This document shows positions 33,301 to 45,138 of a stretch of DNA of 64,000 nucleotides, in pieces. The first letter of the stretch is position 1; the number at the start of each line of letters is the position of its first letter. The notes under the pieces were generated by a model. It ran no database searches. It saw nothing but the letters and a program-made list of their open reading frames with translations, and was not told the DNA's origin. This stretch comes from Diplonema papillatum (Eukaryota; Euglenozoa; Diplonemea; Diplonemida; Diplonemidae): the NCBI GenBank assembly GCA_030068145.1, contig JAPJBO010000353.1:62001-126000 (forward strand). Reading direction: 5' to 3'. Both the position numbers and the translations under genes were made by a program.

Positions 33301-36300
33301 GAGCTCGTCCTTTAGGTTGTCAACGGCGTCACAAATTGAGTTGATTTGCTGCTGGTGGTAGTCGTCGATGTTCTGGTGCACTTCGTCTAGAGAAACCTTG
33401 GCATCTTGCAGCTTGGCCGTTGTTGCTGAGGCGCGCGTCTGCCAGTCGCCCAGCCCGGCGCATTCCTTCCGAGCAGCCTCGTGAATCGATATAAACGGAT
33501 GATCCTGTGCGTGTATGAGTATTTAAGTTCAGTGCTTTGAGTGGGTAACGTCTGAATCGAAGTATAGCCCACTTGTCACTTTCACCAGTCGGCTTTGAGT
33601 TTCCGACACGCTGCTTTTGGGTCCTGGGACTCCTCTCCGAAGGGTGGGTTGGGCGGGATCCCTCGGAGGACGGAGCGTGGGAGGCTTCTCCATCCGGCAC
33701 TCGGCTCAAGACTTCTGTTTTCATCTTGCGGTGTTAGCTGCACGGGGATTTCGGCCCCGTGCAACAGCTGAGTGTCTTCACACAGGCGACACATCTCACC
33801 CGAGGATGCGGCAAGCTCTTTCTGTGCAATGAGCTTGGCCTGACTAGCTCTTCCAAACTCCTGGTGCAAGCCCCCGTCATGGTCGGCAGTCGCCACCTGG
33901 GTCACAGTTTTGAGTCCTGTTCCGAGACTCGCTCGCACGGGGAAGTGGCGCGAAACACTTGTCGCCAAGCATTCTGCAATGCTGACGACTGCTACCCTGC
34001 GTGTAGTGTGTGCCACACCTTCTCGAATATTCTGTTGAATGCGACAGAGCCCCCGAGACTGACACGCAAGCTTGCGTCGATTAGTACAATTCATGCTCAA
34101 CGGGGCTGCAAGCAGCGGTACACAATAGCACACCTTGTGCGAGCCGGTGATATGACAGAGCGAACAGACCAACGCCTCACATTCTACGCACCTGTAGGGA
34201 TTGCGGGTACTCAGAAACAGATAGATACGATTCAGGGAGTTCTGATCAAACCTGGGAGGTGCAGGTATCTGCATTCGCAGCCGCGGTTGGACCATTCGGT
34301 CACACGTTCAAAGAATCGTTAAAAGGAAGGAGGAAGATGATGCGTACCAGAACTCTACGTCACGATCCGAGTGACCCGGGCATTTTGAAACGGGTTCCAG
34401 GCCTTCGTCGTCGAAGTTGGACTCTGACGGGGGCTGTGCCGACGCAGCTGAACCTCGCGCCCAGCCGGGCCGGTTCCAGTTTGGCCACCTGTGCAGCGCC
34501 GACGCATCAATAAGAAGCGGCTCGTTCTGTTTTATTGAGTGGCGGTTTGTTCACCACCGCACGTGCCTCAACACGTTTGCCTCAAGGGCTTCTCCGCGCA
34601 CACAAGCAATGGACCTGCCCTGTTTTTGACATGGCTACTCCTCCTCCTCGCACACTCGTGACAATGTCCTCTTCGTGCTAATAGTTGCTCCTCCTGCCTC
34701 CTGCTGCTCCATCTTTACCGTCGCGTGATGCAAAGGTCGAAGTAGAATGGCAGTGATTCTGATGTGTTCGTCGCGATCGTCGTTTCCGATCGATCGCTCT
34801 CGCTTCTCCGTAGGCGGCCGCTTTCGTCGAGCGGCGCGTCGAGATCTCGGCGGGGGAGTGTGAGCCGGGACGGAGGCCGCCGCCCCTTCGCGGAAACGGA
34901 CCGGTACCTGTCTCGCCTGCTATCATCACCTCCCAGTGCACAAGTCTGCTACGCGCTGCTGGACGGTATGTGGTATGCTATCCGTAGCACCACACCACCA
35001 CACCGCAGCATTACGTAGTATCCTCTATGGGCTGTAAGATGTGCGCCGCGCTGAGCGAGCCGAGCGGCTTGTATCTGAAACGTGCAACTGCGACGGGGGC
35101 AAGTCGTTTCGCCCTGGTATGGTGGATGACCTTGCAGGGGCACCGTCTGTATACGCTGCGGGTTCTCGTTTCTGATTTCTTTTATCGAACAACACACACA
35201 CAAAAGCAACGTCTGAGTGCACACCTTCAGGTTCGTCTGGGTGTCGTAGATGCGCCCTCCCAAGGCAGGCAAGTTGGCGCCTGTTGGCGGGCCGGTGATA
35301 ACAAGGCCCGGGGTCGCCTCGTTGTCCAGCTCTTCTGGCAGGTCGAAATCGATCGGCGGCCTGCGCGGCTTCTCGTCTGGAGTATCTGGCCCTGCGCTGG
35401 TGGCATTGGTGCCGTACCGAGCTGTGAACTCTTTGATCAGTCGTGCTCGCTCCAGGGGATTGAACGACAGAAACAAGAGCACCTTTTCGAACGTTAACGT
35501 TGTGCACGAGCTTACATCCGCCTCCGTCAGTCCGCACGCAGCGAGCCTCTCAACGAGTATTGGCCACATCTCAGCGGATATCCTTTCGGTAGCGAGCTGT
35601 AGTAAGTGTATGTGTTCGAAACTGTACGACTAGCATCACGCTCTGCTTTGCGATGAGAAAGCGACAACTCGACTTGGGGCTCTGCTCGGTTGGCCACGAG
35701 AAACACTCGACGTAGCTGCTTTGACTCCGAATGGAAGGGAGGAAATATAGAAGAAGAGGGGCACAAAGCAAACACAATCTGATTTTTGTTCTTCGCTTAC
35801 ACCACCCTGTTGTGTTTGTGTGTCTCGTCGTGTACGCATGACCTCACGTCCGTTCAACACGTGGCTCGGTAGTCACAGCACTTGGGATCCCTTCGGTTCT
35901 TTGTCTCTCAGCTTTGTCGAGCATTTCCTTCCCTGGCGCTTATGCAAAACAAAAAGAATACCTCAGGGTATGGAATCGAGATGTCAAAGTTGATAGTTGG
36001 CTTCTCTTTCTTTTCTTCTTCTTTGTCCTCGGTCTCCCCAGCTTCGTTGCCTTCCTCGTCTCCTTCACCAGGCTGGCCCTGTTGCTGCTGTCCCGTCGAC
36101 TTGCCGACTTGGGCTCGCAGTTTTTCCAACTCTTCGTCCATTTTGCGGAGCTCGTCCTCCATCGTCTTCTGCGTCAGGCGCAGGACATCATTGTCGACGA
36201 AGTCGGTGACAGAAGTGGTTCCGTCAGCGAAGGTGACCGGCTGCGCCACAGCCGTCCCCGTCGAAGTCATCGCATCGGGAGCGGGCGACAGCGACGGTGA

Positions 36301-36867
36301 ATAGGCACCCGGCTGTGAAACAGCGGCCGACAAACCTCCCGCGCTCTGCATTGGCTGCAGCGCTTGAGCTCCTGGAGTCGAGTTTGGCGCCTGGGGCCCA
36401 CCTGCCGACATGTTCGAAGCGACACGTCCTACCGACGGTTGCGGTTGCAATTGTGACTGCGAAGGCATCGACGACAACGTGGCGGCTGCCGGAGGTGTCT
36501 GTGAAGGAGCACGCGGTGCTCTGAACTGCAACTCGGTCTGCAATCGCGCACTGCTTAACGCGTCGAATCCGAGCTCACGCATCAACTCGTGCACAGTCGA
36601 CGTCGTCGCGCCGCCGAGTTCTTCGGGACTCAAACTGATGCCTGATAACCGCTGGACGAAGTCGTTCCAGAGCGCATCAATGGGGACGGTAGGCACCCGC
36701 GCCGGTGTCGTGGTCTGCTGCTGCACGGCAGGGTTCTTGTGGTATGTCACTTTCCGGCACTGGTTGCAGAACGTCTCGGCGCCCTGTCGCGTCTTCCACG
36801 ACGGGTGCTCGAACCTCTTCGGTGTGTTGCACGCCGTGCAGTTGAACACCGCCGCGTCGTCGGCCAT
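30325..36867 (-). CDS. TRIM-like protein: Cys4 ribbon, B-box, coiled coil, SPRY
   Basis: Ten exons join with every phase consistent (1115 codons): 35962-36867, 35225-35596, 34719-34945, 34348-34488, 34134-34191, 33290-33504, 32878-33163, 31961-32727, 31750-31845, 31105-31381. A last Gln-rich exon ends at 30325; its start (about 30858) is uncertain. Order of parts: a Cys4 ribbon (CTACNTPKRFEHPSW, FCNQCRKVTYH); long Pro/Gln/Ser linker; acidic helix; a B-box split over three exons (CPGHSDRDVEFW, CVECEALVCSLC, HITGSHKDHPF); coiled coil; B30.2/SPRY domain (HYWEVRIDAMHND, GLAWCVDKLSG, GVFLDLELNRVGLYYNRQ); more coiled coil; Q-rich tail. No RING is seen, so E3 activity is not implied. The linkage of the 36.9-35.2 kb exons to the B-box part rests on phase alone. 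The 33.6-33.85 kb intron carries a retroelement scrap. Confidence 0.75.
31478..31525. repeat. Dispersed AT/GG element, copy 1
   Basis: AAAACGGGTTTTTGCTTAGA followed by GGCTTTTCGTGTTATT. A near copy in the same orientation lies at 39250-39300. Both sit in introns. Confidence 0.6.
33582..33850 (-). mobile_element. Degenerate retroelement fragment inside a TRIM-gene intron
   Basis: Inverted, roughly three-quarters identical partner of 2585-2860. Both share QAKLIA, SGEMCRLC and VQLTPQDENRSLEP. It is a broken fossil lying wholly inside the intron between exons 34134-34191 and 33290-33504. Confidence 0.65.
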
Positions 36868-38578
36868 GACCCCACACCTGCCCGCTCACCTTTTTGGGGC
36901 CCTCCTGACACACCAAACCCACGCTTCAAACCTGGTGTATTGTAGATACGAGGTTTTCTCTGGTGGCAATGGCTCAAGTCCCTTCTTCTTGCTCTGGCCC
37001 TTTTCCTCTTCACGGTCAGTTCGACGTTACTACACGACTAGACTGCCAACAAAACAACAGTAGGGGGCATTCCGGCTCCTTTAAGCCACACACTTTTGTC
37101 GACAGGTCCAATCGCGTTTTAGTGACATGAAACGATCCTGCCGGTTGTCAGGTGCTTGCTTCAAGCCCTCACTTCACTGCAGTCCGTTCTCTGTGGAGAG
37201 CGCGGGCCTGCGGCACCGCACGTCTTTGTACCGCATGCACGTGTCGCAAGTCGGCAGCTCGTGAATCAGGCACTTGCGATGTAGTTAGCTATACGGAAGC
37301 AGACGTTTCCGAAACAGCGGCTGCACCAAGAAACGCAAAAAACGTGCTATTACAAGAAAAACGGGGTTTCCTGCACACGCGGAGGTTTGTACCCGTACAC
37401 ACGTCCCGTTTTCATTGATCAGTTGGCGCTGATCACCGTCGCTGTTCCGTTTGTGCAAGACACCAGACGTCGCAACCGTTCCTTCGTCGGGGCAAGGGTC
37501 CCCGGGCTGTGTTGTGCAACGAAAACAATTGGTCTAGAAACGAAAGGTCGGCAAGAGAAACAAAATGTTGATCCTGGCCAGGTGGCCCCCCGTGCGACCC
37601 GAAGACAATCCCACGCCGAGTGCGAGAACAACGGGCTGCTCTGCCTGCGTACTGTGTTTGGAGATAGAATTAGAACGAGAAGCTTATGAGCGAATACGCG
37701 CGGCTTACACACGGTTAGGTGACGGGAAGGCTTCCCGTAGTGTGTAGCCCGTGCACATGATGTGCGTACTGCAGACCGTTTTTCGGCACATTGCAAATAG
37801 CGACAAATGAAGAGGAAAGATCGAACCTTCAACCTCCGCGGGTGCCGAAACGATAACTGCGGTCGGAGGCTTTCATTCCTCAGAACGCTCTCCGCACACG
37901 ATCCACTTGTTACGAGGTTTCGCACGTCGTACAACATGTGCCATAACATGTGATGACACGCGGACCACGTTGTGACTTTTCACATGCTATGCCACTTGTT
38001 ATCAGCATACCATGTGAAACCATTTTTAGTTTCCATATAACAAGTGGGGGTAGTGTATTATCGAAGGATACCGCAGGCAATTTGCAGTGTTCCGGCTTTT
38101 ACGCCATCGGGTAACCGAATGAACAATCGAAACAGCGAGAGGCGAACATCGGATGATGCAGCCCAACTTGGAGACCGATGTCCACGGCGAAGAAAATAAA
38201 AATCAAAACACAGGCGATGCAGAGCAGCTGTAGAACCACAAGAGGCGAAAACGAGCGTCTTCCCCTGCTTTCGGCGACCGAGCAAAAGCTGGTGCGGAAG
38301 CGGTTGTCGCTGGCTGCTGACAGAACGGCTAGCAGGGCATTTCGTTTTCTGAAAGATCTTCTGACACTGAAGCGATGGAGCGATGGCACTGCTGCAACAA
38401 GCAACGCTCCCTTCTTAAAAAGCCAGAACACCTCTCGGGAGCGCTGTTGCAGTGGATGCTGGCTAGTCGTCGTCGCTTCAACAAGACGCGACGCGACGTC
38501 TGCATTTGCAGATCCGCTGACACTGGACCCGACCGGGGTTCAAGCAGAAACAAGGCGTCTTCTCCCCGTCAAGAGCAC
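36868..38578. other. Intergenic stretch upstream of the TRIM-like gene
   Basis: No exon is supported. A short perfect inverted repeat (CCACTTGTTAT at about 37989, ATAACAAGTGG at about 38036) and repeated CATGTG words near 37940-37960 lie in it. This interval must hold the promoter of the TRIM-like gene and the 3' UTR of the receptor gene, but I can point to no element. Confidence 0.45.
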
Positions 38579-41500
38579 TCAACGCGATGCCTCTGGCAAG
38601 TCCTCATCGTTACCGTCGTGGCTTTCGCTCACGGCGGTGGGGACCATTTCATTCGCGCGCCCCTGGGCCAATCTTGAGTACTTCGCTTCCATCTGCCGCT
38701 TCTTGCGGTACATCACGCACAAGAACATCAGCAGCAATAGGAAGACGCACGCGAAAATGATCAGAAACAGCGTAATCTGTGGGGTGCGGCAGGTTTTGAA
38801 CACGACTTCACCGGGCTACTAGTAGTCGTTTGAACTTGATATGCAGCAACAATCTGTGACGATAGACTGCACAAGCCGCTACCGACTACCTCTTTGCACG
38901 CGTCGTGTATGCTTTGGTCGTTATCGTTTGTTCGTTGAAGTCTGACGAACCTGAGTGCCCATCTGAGTCGGCGTTCTAGAAGCAGCAGTAGTCGGAGCTT
39001 GATATGCGGTAACACTGTGACGATAGACCAGTAGCAGCACGTGTTGTTCTAATTCGGGAACAAGTCTGGAGTAAGAACGGAGCAATCTTTAAACAAACTC
39101 AATGCAGCCGCCCGCGCGGCGCCGCGCGCATAGACAGACTCTCGCAGGGCGGGGAAATCAGGCAAAGAGACTCATTCAGATGCTCAGACGAGAATAGGAA
39201 CGCGTGGTATCGTTTATTCACTTCCAGAATTGTTCAACGCAAGAAGGAATGTAAAAACGGGGTTTTGCCTAGAGGCTTTCGTGTTATTCCGCAGTTTTGT
39301 TGAAAAGACAGGACCTTGTTGCTGCCGACGCAGTTTCGTTCCTCAACGTGCGTAGGAGAAAGTTCTCCGGTGGTGGACATCTGACAGACGACGCCAGTCT
39401 TGATGACTTTCTGCTTGTACTGCTTGCCGTCGGCGGAGCACTCGGACCACTGCAGGTCGAAGTCGTCGTCTTTGCAAAGCGGTTTGCACGGGATCGCAGT
39501 GCCCTCGGGCGGTTCCATGCCTATGCACTTCTCGAAGCCCTTCTTTTTGTGCCACGCAGTCCTCGACTCGAAGTTGATGCACTCTGAAGCCGTGCTTACG
39601 AACGAGTCCTTTGTGCACAGCGGACAAGCATACATCGTCGGCATCTGCGTTGTGGGAGTGGCTAAGGGCGACGACGCTACGCGTCCCGGTAGAAAATGCG
39701 TCGTGGCTCTATTTTTGCACAGCCGGTGGCTCTATTTGTTTGTGCGTACAGTGTACACCCTGCGCTAAGTGATCCAACACAGCACGCTGACATCCGACGC
39801 TTTTTGATATAGATAAACAAGCTTGTTACCATGTGTCTGCGTGTTCGGCTCTTTGAAGATTTGCGGGCGCTTTACAGAAGGAGCGAAGCCGCCCGCCAAA
39901 GGGCGCAGATCCCTGGGGAGCTGTTGTACCAGCACCGCCTGGGGTCCAAAGGCACATACACCAGGTCGGTCTTGTCGCCGCGATCTCGGCATCCCCGACG
40001 AAATCCCCGCTTACACGAGTCGCTCAGTTTGGGGATGCTGCAGATATCGATAGCCCTATACGGATGGGAGACATATATTTGTGTCGAAAATGCCAGGAAT
40101 CCTCCACTAGCATTCCCTAGGCTGCCCAACTTTTCTCAGGGTTCCAGAGCAACTTCGCGCAATGCGAAAAAGCATCTAAAAATGCACACCTCAAAGTAGT
40201 AGTCGCATGTATCTTCATGAGTGAACACCGGGTTCAGTTCAGTGGCTGTCGGATCGCACTTCAGCAAAACGTTCGTGCGCCTGCGGGTTCAGTTATTTGC
40301 TTCCGCTCCGTTCTTGCGGTCAATCTCATCGCAGACACTTTTCAAACAGCTACAAGACGAGAAGAAGAAGAAGAAGAAGAAGCAACGTCGCTCACTGGTG
40401 TTCAGCGCAAGTGCCAAGCCCCGGGAAGTTTTGCTCCCGTGAAACAGGGTATTCCCGTTCGCTCGCATCTTGCCATGTCAGAATCGTCCGAACTGGCCCC
40501 ACCCGGATGCCTGAAATTAAAAGTGAAAATAAGAGCTCGTCACTCGCACAACCGCGGCTGATACAAAACTAATGATGAGAGAGAGAGAGAGAGACGAGTT
40601 AGAGTGCAGGGACCATCTCTCCGGGGAGTTTCCGGTCTCCTCACTTCTCTTCGCACTGCTACGGCGGGCGTAAGTCGCTCCGGAGGCGCGCTGCAGGTTG
40701 CGGCTCTGCTACAGTGAGTGGCGGCACCGGAGTTGGTGCTGCAGCGGGCGCTCTGGCCGGCGGGCGAGCTCGTCTCGCGGGGGATCGCCGCCTTGTAACG
40801 CTGCGGGCCCTCTTCTTCCTCGCGACTGCGCGGCCTACGGCGGCGGCTAACACCTTGATGGGAAACTTCAGCTTCCATTGAGCGAAGGCTACGTCCTGAG
40901 GGTACACGGGTTTGGCGTCATTCCAGCTGTCTTTGGAGCAAACTGCTACTATGCCGTTTAACATCGCCTCTGTCCTCCGTCCAGCCGCAAAACGTGGACG
41001 GTGTGTTGATGATGATGATGGGAAGAGAGAGTTGTTTTCGTTGAACGCAGTGCCTGATCGTTTTTTTTCCGTAAAGCTGGATTCAGGACGCAAGTGAAAA
41101 CGCCACGGTTTGCGGCGACGAGCTTCTCATTTCCTCCAACATTTCATGTTTGGTAAAAATAAAAAGTGGAGCATACCGCGGGTAAGGCTCGTCTCCTCTG
41201 TTGAAGCAGTTATCGCCACCTTCGAACAGCATTCGGAGACCGTCACTGTTGTTCAGGACCTCGTACGATGCCCAGTTTCCCATTGAGTACCCGGACTTCT
41301 TGTCGATCCTCTGGCACGCGTACGCCTGTCGGTTAATTCAACTTGCTTCTTTTCTCTTTTCTTGAAACCGGCAATGCATCCTCAAGGGAACAAACACCGT
41401 TTACCTCCTGGCCCGTGTGCTTGGTACGGGCATCTGCCGCCCCCAAGCTGCAGCTCTGATGTGAGGGTTTCACCTCAGTGTTGACTCCAAGTCTTGGCAA

Positions 41501-44500
41501 GAACAATAGAAAGCCCCCCAACCGCAGCCAGAACGAAACATACATGCTCCTCTGACGGGCAGTAATCATCGTCTTCGTTGTCGTTGACAATCTCGCACAG
41601 CTTCATGAAGTACCTGCCGTTGCATTTTTGTTTTCCATGCTTCGAGTCAATTCGTGATGTTGCTCGCAATGCTTGTTGTGTAGTTCGAGTAGACACTGGT
41701 TGTTTCGGTGAACAACAGGTATCTGCCCGACCCGTTGATTTTCTGGGCTTGGGGTTTAGGGTCTCCGTGTGACCGTTTTTAAATGGGTTCTCATAGAGCA
41801 AGACAGGGCAATATGGTTACGGGTTGTATATTTGGTGCACGCTTTCGTTCTGGGTTATGGCTAGCCATGTCCGAGACTGACACCAAGTACATTCCTTCGA
41901 GGGGTGTAGTCTTGGGCCCCCCGCGTTCTACAAGTTGAGGGTGCCCAGCGGAGCGTGCCGCGTGCCGGCACAGGGCCCACAATGAGCTTTCGATTGATGC
42001 TTGTATCGAGACTGTTTCGAGTTTTACGGGTATGTGTTTTGTGCCTACCTATACGGAAACCATGCTGGAGGGTTATTCAGGAGTTTCAGACTATTTACTT
42101 TCGCAACATCGATCCCAGCATTTTTCTTGGAGTGCAGCCCGGGGGAGCACACGGAAAGGAAGCAGGTGCGTTCGACTTTCTTTGATGGGGCGTTGGATAT
42201 ACCTCCGCACGCCGAGCTCGTCAGCCACGGTCTCGTTCGTCAGATCCAAGTCGTAGTAGCCTTTGTATTCGATCTGCTGCTGGTCGACAATCGGGCCGAG
42301 GAGAGTGTTGCCGATCTGTGTGCAGTGAGTTTCAGTTACAAGATAACTGTCTTACGGGCTCGGGGAGAGACGACAGGCACCATAACAAGAGCATAACAAG
42401 AGCCCAGGAGCCGATGAAGAGTATTACCGGTGGGCTTTCGCCTGGAGATGATAACACTGTGAAGAGGCCTATCGAAAAAGTGAACACAAGAAGAAAATGG
42501 ATCGTCTATACCGATTGGAGATCAATGGTGCCGTTCGATCCCTTGAATGAGCACTGAGGGTTGCAATTCGTGTGATCGGCGTTGGCGCCTGATTCCTCGC
42601 AAGCTCTGCAGAACACCTGCCCAGTCTGCGAAGTAGCTTTGCCATCAGGACACGGAATGCACTCAGCCTTGCCCTCTTTGTCTTGATACGTCCCCTTCGG
42701 ACAAGACTGCCGCTTGGATCCTAAGCAAAAGTGGCCCTTTTGACACGGCACGCACTTAGTTGATGGAGCCCCTTTCGGACCTGGCAGCATGAAGGCGATG
42801 ATGTTCAGGCTGCTCTGGTGATCTCCCCGCACGCACGATTTCGTGAATTCAAACTTAATTTCGTAAGACACGCCCGCCTTAAAAGCCACGCCCTCGTCAA
42901 AGTGTTGCAAGTCGTTCGTCGACAAGTCGAGTGTTGTGTAGCTTTGAGTGACTGAAATGTCGGTTGTCTTCGTCAACAGTGACGCTGAGGCGCACTCGGC
43001 GTTTCCACTAACGAAGTAATCGAACATTAGCGTCCCGTCCGCGACACTGTGTGAGTGTGGGTATGCAACTGAAATCACATGATGTCGCGAAGTATAGGCT
43101 GTCAGCTTCTTCACGTTACAACTCACGCTCATGTCTGCTGCCTTAAGTAACTACGCTGTTTGAACATCATGTATCGGCAGGGTGTCGTCTTCTCCTACAC
43201 GTGGTGCAGCGAGAGCCTCGCTGTCAGCGGTGTTGGTTAGAAGTTCATAGCTATTCCGGCATTTAGGTAGCTTTAGCTATTCAGCATCACAAATCGTTAT
43301 GCGGTTGTACCGGCAACTGCGTCAAAAGCAATACCTGTCCTCCAGGTTCGGGGCGATCTGACGTAGTAGTAATGCATACCTGAGGAATCGGAGTGTCAAA
43401 GTCGTGACCATGCTGCTTCCATGACCAAGACCGCTTGACAGAGCCACGACAGCGCCGCTTCCTTTCATGACCTTTCGCAGCTGCCAGGCATTACCGCTGT
43501 AGTCTGCCTCTCTGCATTCACCGGTACACTCGTTGCTGACACTCGTGATGCCCGAAAAAGCATCCTGAACCGTGCTGCCTTCTTTCGAAGAGAAATCCTC
43601 GTAGCTGTGGGAAGATATTTGTTGCGGAACATTGCTCGCTGGTGGTGGGGCTAACAAGTTGCGCTGCGGCCCTGGATTCCTTGCAGTCGTAGGATAAACC
43701 ATACTTGAAAACGGGAAGCGGGAATAGACCGGCATTGCAAGGAGCGCAACCTTCGTCTGTTAGTACTTCGTGATCTGCACACGGCGCGCAGAAACCGTTT
43801 GCCTCACGAATGTTTTGATGCCCGGGAGGGCATTCTGCGCACGGTGCCGGGTCTTTGTCTGTAACCTGCGTTAATATGGGATTTGTGTTTTCGTGTGGGG
43901 CTATGTAAACGGGATGAAGAAATGAGATAGAAACCTCGGTGTTACTTCTGTATGGGAAACTGATGTGCACCGCCTCGCCTTCGCCTTGCCCCCCCTGAGC
44001 ACAAGGAACTTCTCGTAAGCGAGGGATTCCATGGCACACTTTCACTGAACTGTAGCAATTTGCCATGCGAAAAGCAGAAAACGCACTACTATCTTCGACG
44101 CTCGGCGACTGCAAAGGTGTGTCTGTACATGGTTTCTTGCTGTGAGAAAAAAGCGCATACAATGCAGTTCGTCTGAGGAAGCGGCTCCCGAACGTAAGCG
44201 TCTCCTTGTTTGGTGCAGTTCCCGTACACAGAGAAGGCGCAATTTTCGAGCTTTGTGCACTGACTCGAGCCGGCGAAGGAGAAGTGCTCGGCTTCGCATG
44301 GCACGCACGCATCTCCCGGATCGCCTGCACTCCGCTTCGTATTTCTCGGGCACATTGAGCACTGAGTGCTGCCTGTGTTTGGCGCAAACTCGCCCACAGC
44401 ACAGGGCGTGCACTCGCGCACTGTCTTTTCCTGGCCGGCAATCGAAATACTTTTGATGTAGGCCATGTCGCTTCCCTCGACGTCGGCGTCATCCTTAATG

Positions 44501-45138
44501 TACGCAATTCGCAGCATGTGCGCACCTTGGCTTACCCAGAATTTCTCAGTGCGCCAGCCCATGTCGAGCCCTGATCCAAGGACGCTGTTGTACCGGCGAT
44601 ACTCATCAATGAGGAGCTCCAGCTTCGCTGATTTCGGTGCCGACTCGGTCTTGAACGTGACAGTCAGTTCTGCTCCTGCCGCCTTCATATTGATCATGTA
44701 GACAAGCGAGTTTTCCACTGTGCGGCTGAACGCGTTGTCCCCGGAGACGAGAACCCCGTTTTTGATGGACCACGTACTGCAACCCTTCGGGTGGCAATAT
44801 GAGCTCATGCCTTCAGAGAGGGAGGTTGTCCAGTCCTTCACCACCAGCGAGTCGCTGTCGGAGTATGTCCCGTTTGGGCATTTGGTGCAATCCCGCGCCT
44901 GGGCACTGTAGTACTCACCGTCGGCGCAGTACAGGTCGCATTTGACGGTCTGGTTGGCGCTAAGGGTTCTCCCACCGTCGCACGGCGTCTTCCAGTACTC
45001 GACGATCTTCGCCTTCTTAGATCCGCTCCCGTCCTCGAAGCATTCTGTGAACAGGTACCCAACGTCGTCGTCCGTGCACGCCGTTCCCTCCTGAGCGGCG
45101 CACGCAGTGGCTGCCAGAACGGTTAGCAGCAATCGCAT
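38579..45138 (-). CDS. ELAPOR-family (EIG121/KIAA1324-like) transmembrane receptor
   Basis: Ten exons join in one frame of 1003 codons: 44161-45138, 43705-43994, 43380-43634, 42512-43046, 42203-42315, 41544-41613, 41177-41325, 40190-40280, 39315-39644, 38579-38776. Human members are about 1013 residues. Visible parts: signal peptide (MRLLLTVLAATACA); ephrin-receptor-like Cys repeats (CPNGTYSD, CTPCAVGEFAPNTGSTQC, CVPCEAEHFSF); more Cys modules (CVPCQKGHFCLGS, CIPCPDGK); an MRH-type domain (AYACQRIDKK, LFEGGDNC, RRTNVLLKCDPTA); ACPLC...ECINF segment; one membrane span (ITLFLIIFACVFLLLLMF); and a short tail with YRKKRQMEAKYSRL. Human relatives work at late endosomes and the secretory route. Donor of exon 9 (GTCCTG) and acceptor of exon 3 are the weakest splice calls. 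A second paralogue lies at 56.0-57.1 kb. Confidence 0.9.
39250..39300. repeat. Dispersed AT/GG element, copy 2
   Basis: TAAAAACGGGGTTTTGCCTA followed by GAGGCTTTCGTGTTATTCCG, matching 31478-31525. It lies in the last intron of the receptor gene, just past the exon 9 donor. Confidence 0.6.
40578..40890. repeat. About 300-bp dispersed repeat, copy 1 (intronic)
   Basis: Runs from a GAGAGA microsatellite through AGTGCAGGGACCATCTCTCC, GGTTGCGGCTCTGCTACAGT, GGGATCGCCGCCTTG to AACTTCAGCTTC and GAGCGAAGGCT. The same order of blocks, about 85% alike by eye, is at 50068-50355 in the same orientation. This copy is inside intron 7 of the receptor gene. On the minus strand it reads as a basic, Pro/Arg/Ala-rich frame, probably not a gene. 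Confidence 0.8.

Noticed and set aside
39872-40080. Frame with DKTDLVYVPLDPRRCWYNSS as receptor exon 8
   Set aside because: Phase would allow it, but 40190-40280 also fits and carries the expected MRH ending (LLKCDPTA, CDYYFE), so this one was dropped.
40659-41093. Minus-strand Arg/Pro-rich frame as a receptor exon
   Set aside because: It overlaps the 300-bp dispersed repeat. Receptor exons 7 and 8 join in phase without it, and its partner near 50.2 kb is not next to a receptor.
41750-41775. Telomere-like TTTAGGG
   Set aside because: Single copy within a short word (TTTAGGGTCTCCG) also found near 2895; not a telomere array.
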